Source: an uncultured Pelagibacteraceae bacterium (GTDB lineage Bacteria > Pseudomonadota > Alphaproteobacteria > Pelagibacterales > Pelagibacteraceae). From it: a stretch of 6,429 nucleotides of DNA. Positions 6,236 to 6,429 of the stretch are shown here, in pieces. Position 1 is the first letter of the stretch, and each line of letters opens with the position of its first letter. Both the position numbers and the translations under genes were made by a program. The DNA lies in contig CACAEM010000033.1 in the NCBI GenBank assembly GCA_902531455.1, positions 1 to 6,429 on the forward strand, written 5' to 3'. Below the pieces are notes generated by a model. That model was not told where the DNA came from, did not search any database, and was given only the letters and a program-made list of their open reading frames with translations.

Positions 6236-6429
6236 CTTGGTTATCAATTATTATTGCTGGGATAATTACATATTGTATGAGAATGACTATGGTTGCTTTA
6301 GTAGATAGAGAATTGTTAGGAGAAAGAGTTAAAGCTGTATTGGCATATGTTCCATCAGCAGTATTTCCAGCAATAATTTTTCCAGGAATATTTATTAATG
6401 ATTATGGAACTTTTATTGCAATGAATGAT
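6232..6429 (+). CDS. azlD: AzlD family branched-chain amino acid exporter, small subunit, 3' end cut by window edge
   Basis: Exactly 66 codons are visible before the right edge; AzlD proteins are usually about 100-110 residues, so roughly a third is missing. The visible part begins with a hydrophobic helix (residues 4-14) carrying the family's typical ITYCMR (11-16, the G-x-x-TY-x-x-R pattern). A short polar stretch VDRELLGERVK (24-34) follows, then AYVPSAVFPAIIFPGIF (37-53), the proline-containing second helix characteristic of AzlD. It is the partner subunit of AzlC and is predicted to sit with it in the inner membrane to export branched-chain or other hydrophobic amino acids. The start overlaps the azlC stop by four bases (ATGA) and has a GAGG 8 bases upstream. 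Identity rests on both the motifs and the neighbour. Confidence 0.9.
   Translation, partial: MTWLSIIIAGIITYCMRMTMVALVDRELLGERVKAVLAYVPSAVFPAIIFPGIFINDYGTFIAMND

Noticed and set aside
1..6429. A CRISPR array, phage, toxin-antitoxin or other defence system
   Set aside because: No spaced repeats, integrase, transposase or small toxin/antitoxin genes are seen; every substantial stretch is taken up by recognised gene families.

Overview
The window looks like part of the chromosome of a free-living, AT-rich alphaproteobacterium, most probably of the SAR11 (Pelagibacterales) kind. The reasons are: hand-counted GC of about 24-32% in the genes sampled; almost no intergenic DNA (genes abut, overlap by 1-15 bases or lie 22-58 bases apart); and a neighbourhood of sfsA, a stand-alone CinA/molybdopterin-binding-domain protein and map, which I recall as typical of alphaproteobacteria. 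De novo purine genes argue against an obligate intracellular Rickettsiales relative. The lineage is an inference and could be wrong below class level.

Left part (1-3357, minus strand): a compact operon read right to left, sfsA - map - purB - purC. sfsA encodes an SfsA-family nucleic-acid-binding/nuclease-fold protein, map a type I methionine aminopeptidase, purB adenylosuccinate lyase and purC SAICAR synthetase. purC runs off the left edge. sfsA and map overlap by 8 bases; map/purB and purB/purC are joined by TAATG stop-start overlaps, which suggests translational coupling. PurC and PurB catalyse consecutive steps (CAIR to SAICAR to AICAR), and PurB also converts adenylosuccinate to AMP.

Middle (3380-4536, plus strand): 22 bases from sfsA a divergent pair begins. 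It is a 250-residue CinA N-terminal-domain (MoaB/Mog-like) protein followed, through another TAATG junction, by a small gamma-glutamylcyclotransferase-like (AIG2/GGCT) protein. The latter converges on, and overlaps by 15 bases, a minus-strand family 9 glycosyltransferase (heptosyltransferase-like; 4522-5490). That gene has clearly lower GC than its neighbours and stands without other envelope-glycan genes here.

Right part (5549-6429, plus strand): after a 58-base divergent intergenic region with a good -10 box come azlC and azlD (cut by the right edge). They overlap by ATGA and encode the two subunits of an AzlCD-type branched-chain amino acid exporter.

No RNA genes, insertion sequences, CRISPR arrays, phage genes or defence systems are visible, and no gap between genes exceeds 58 bases. 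Everything fits recognised housekeeping or accessory families. I see no evidence for an undescribed system; the findings concern gene organisation, start and promoter architecture, and the compositional oddity of the glycosyltransferase.
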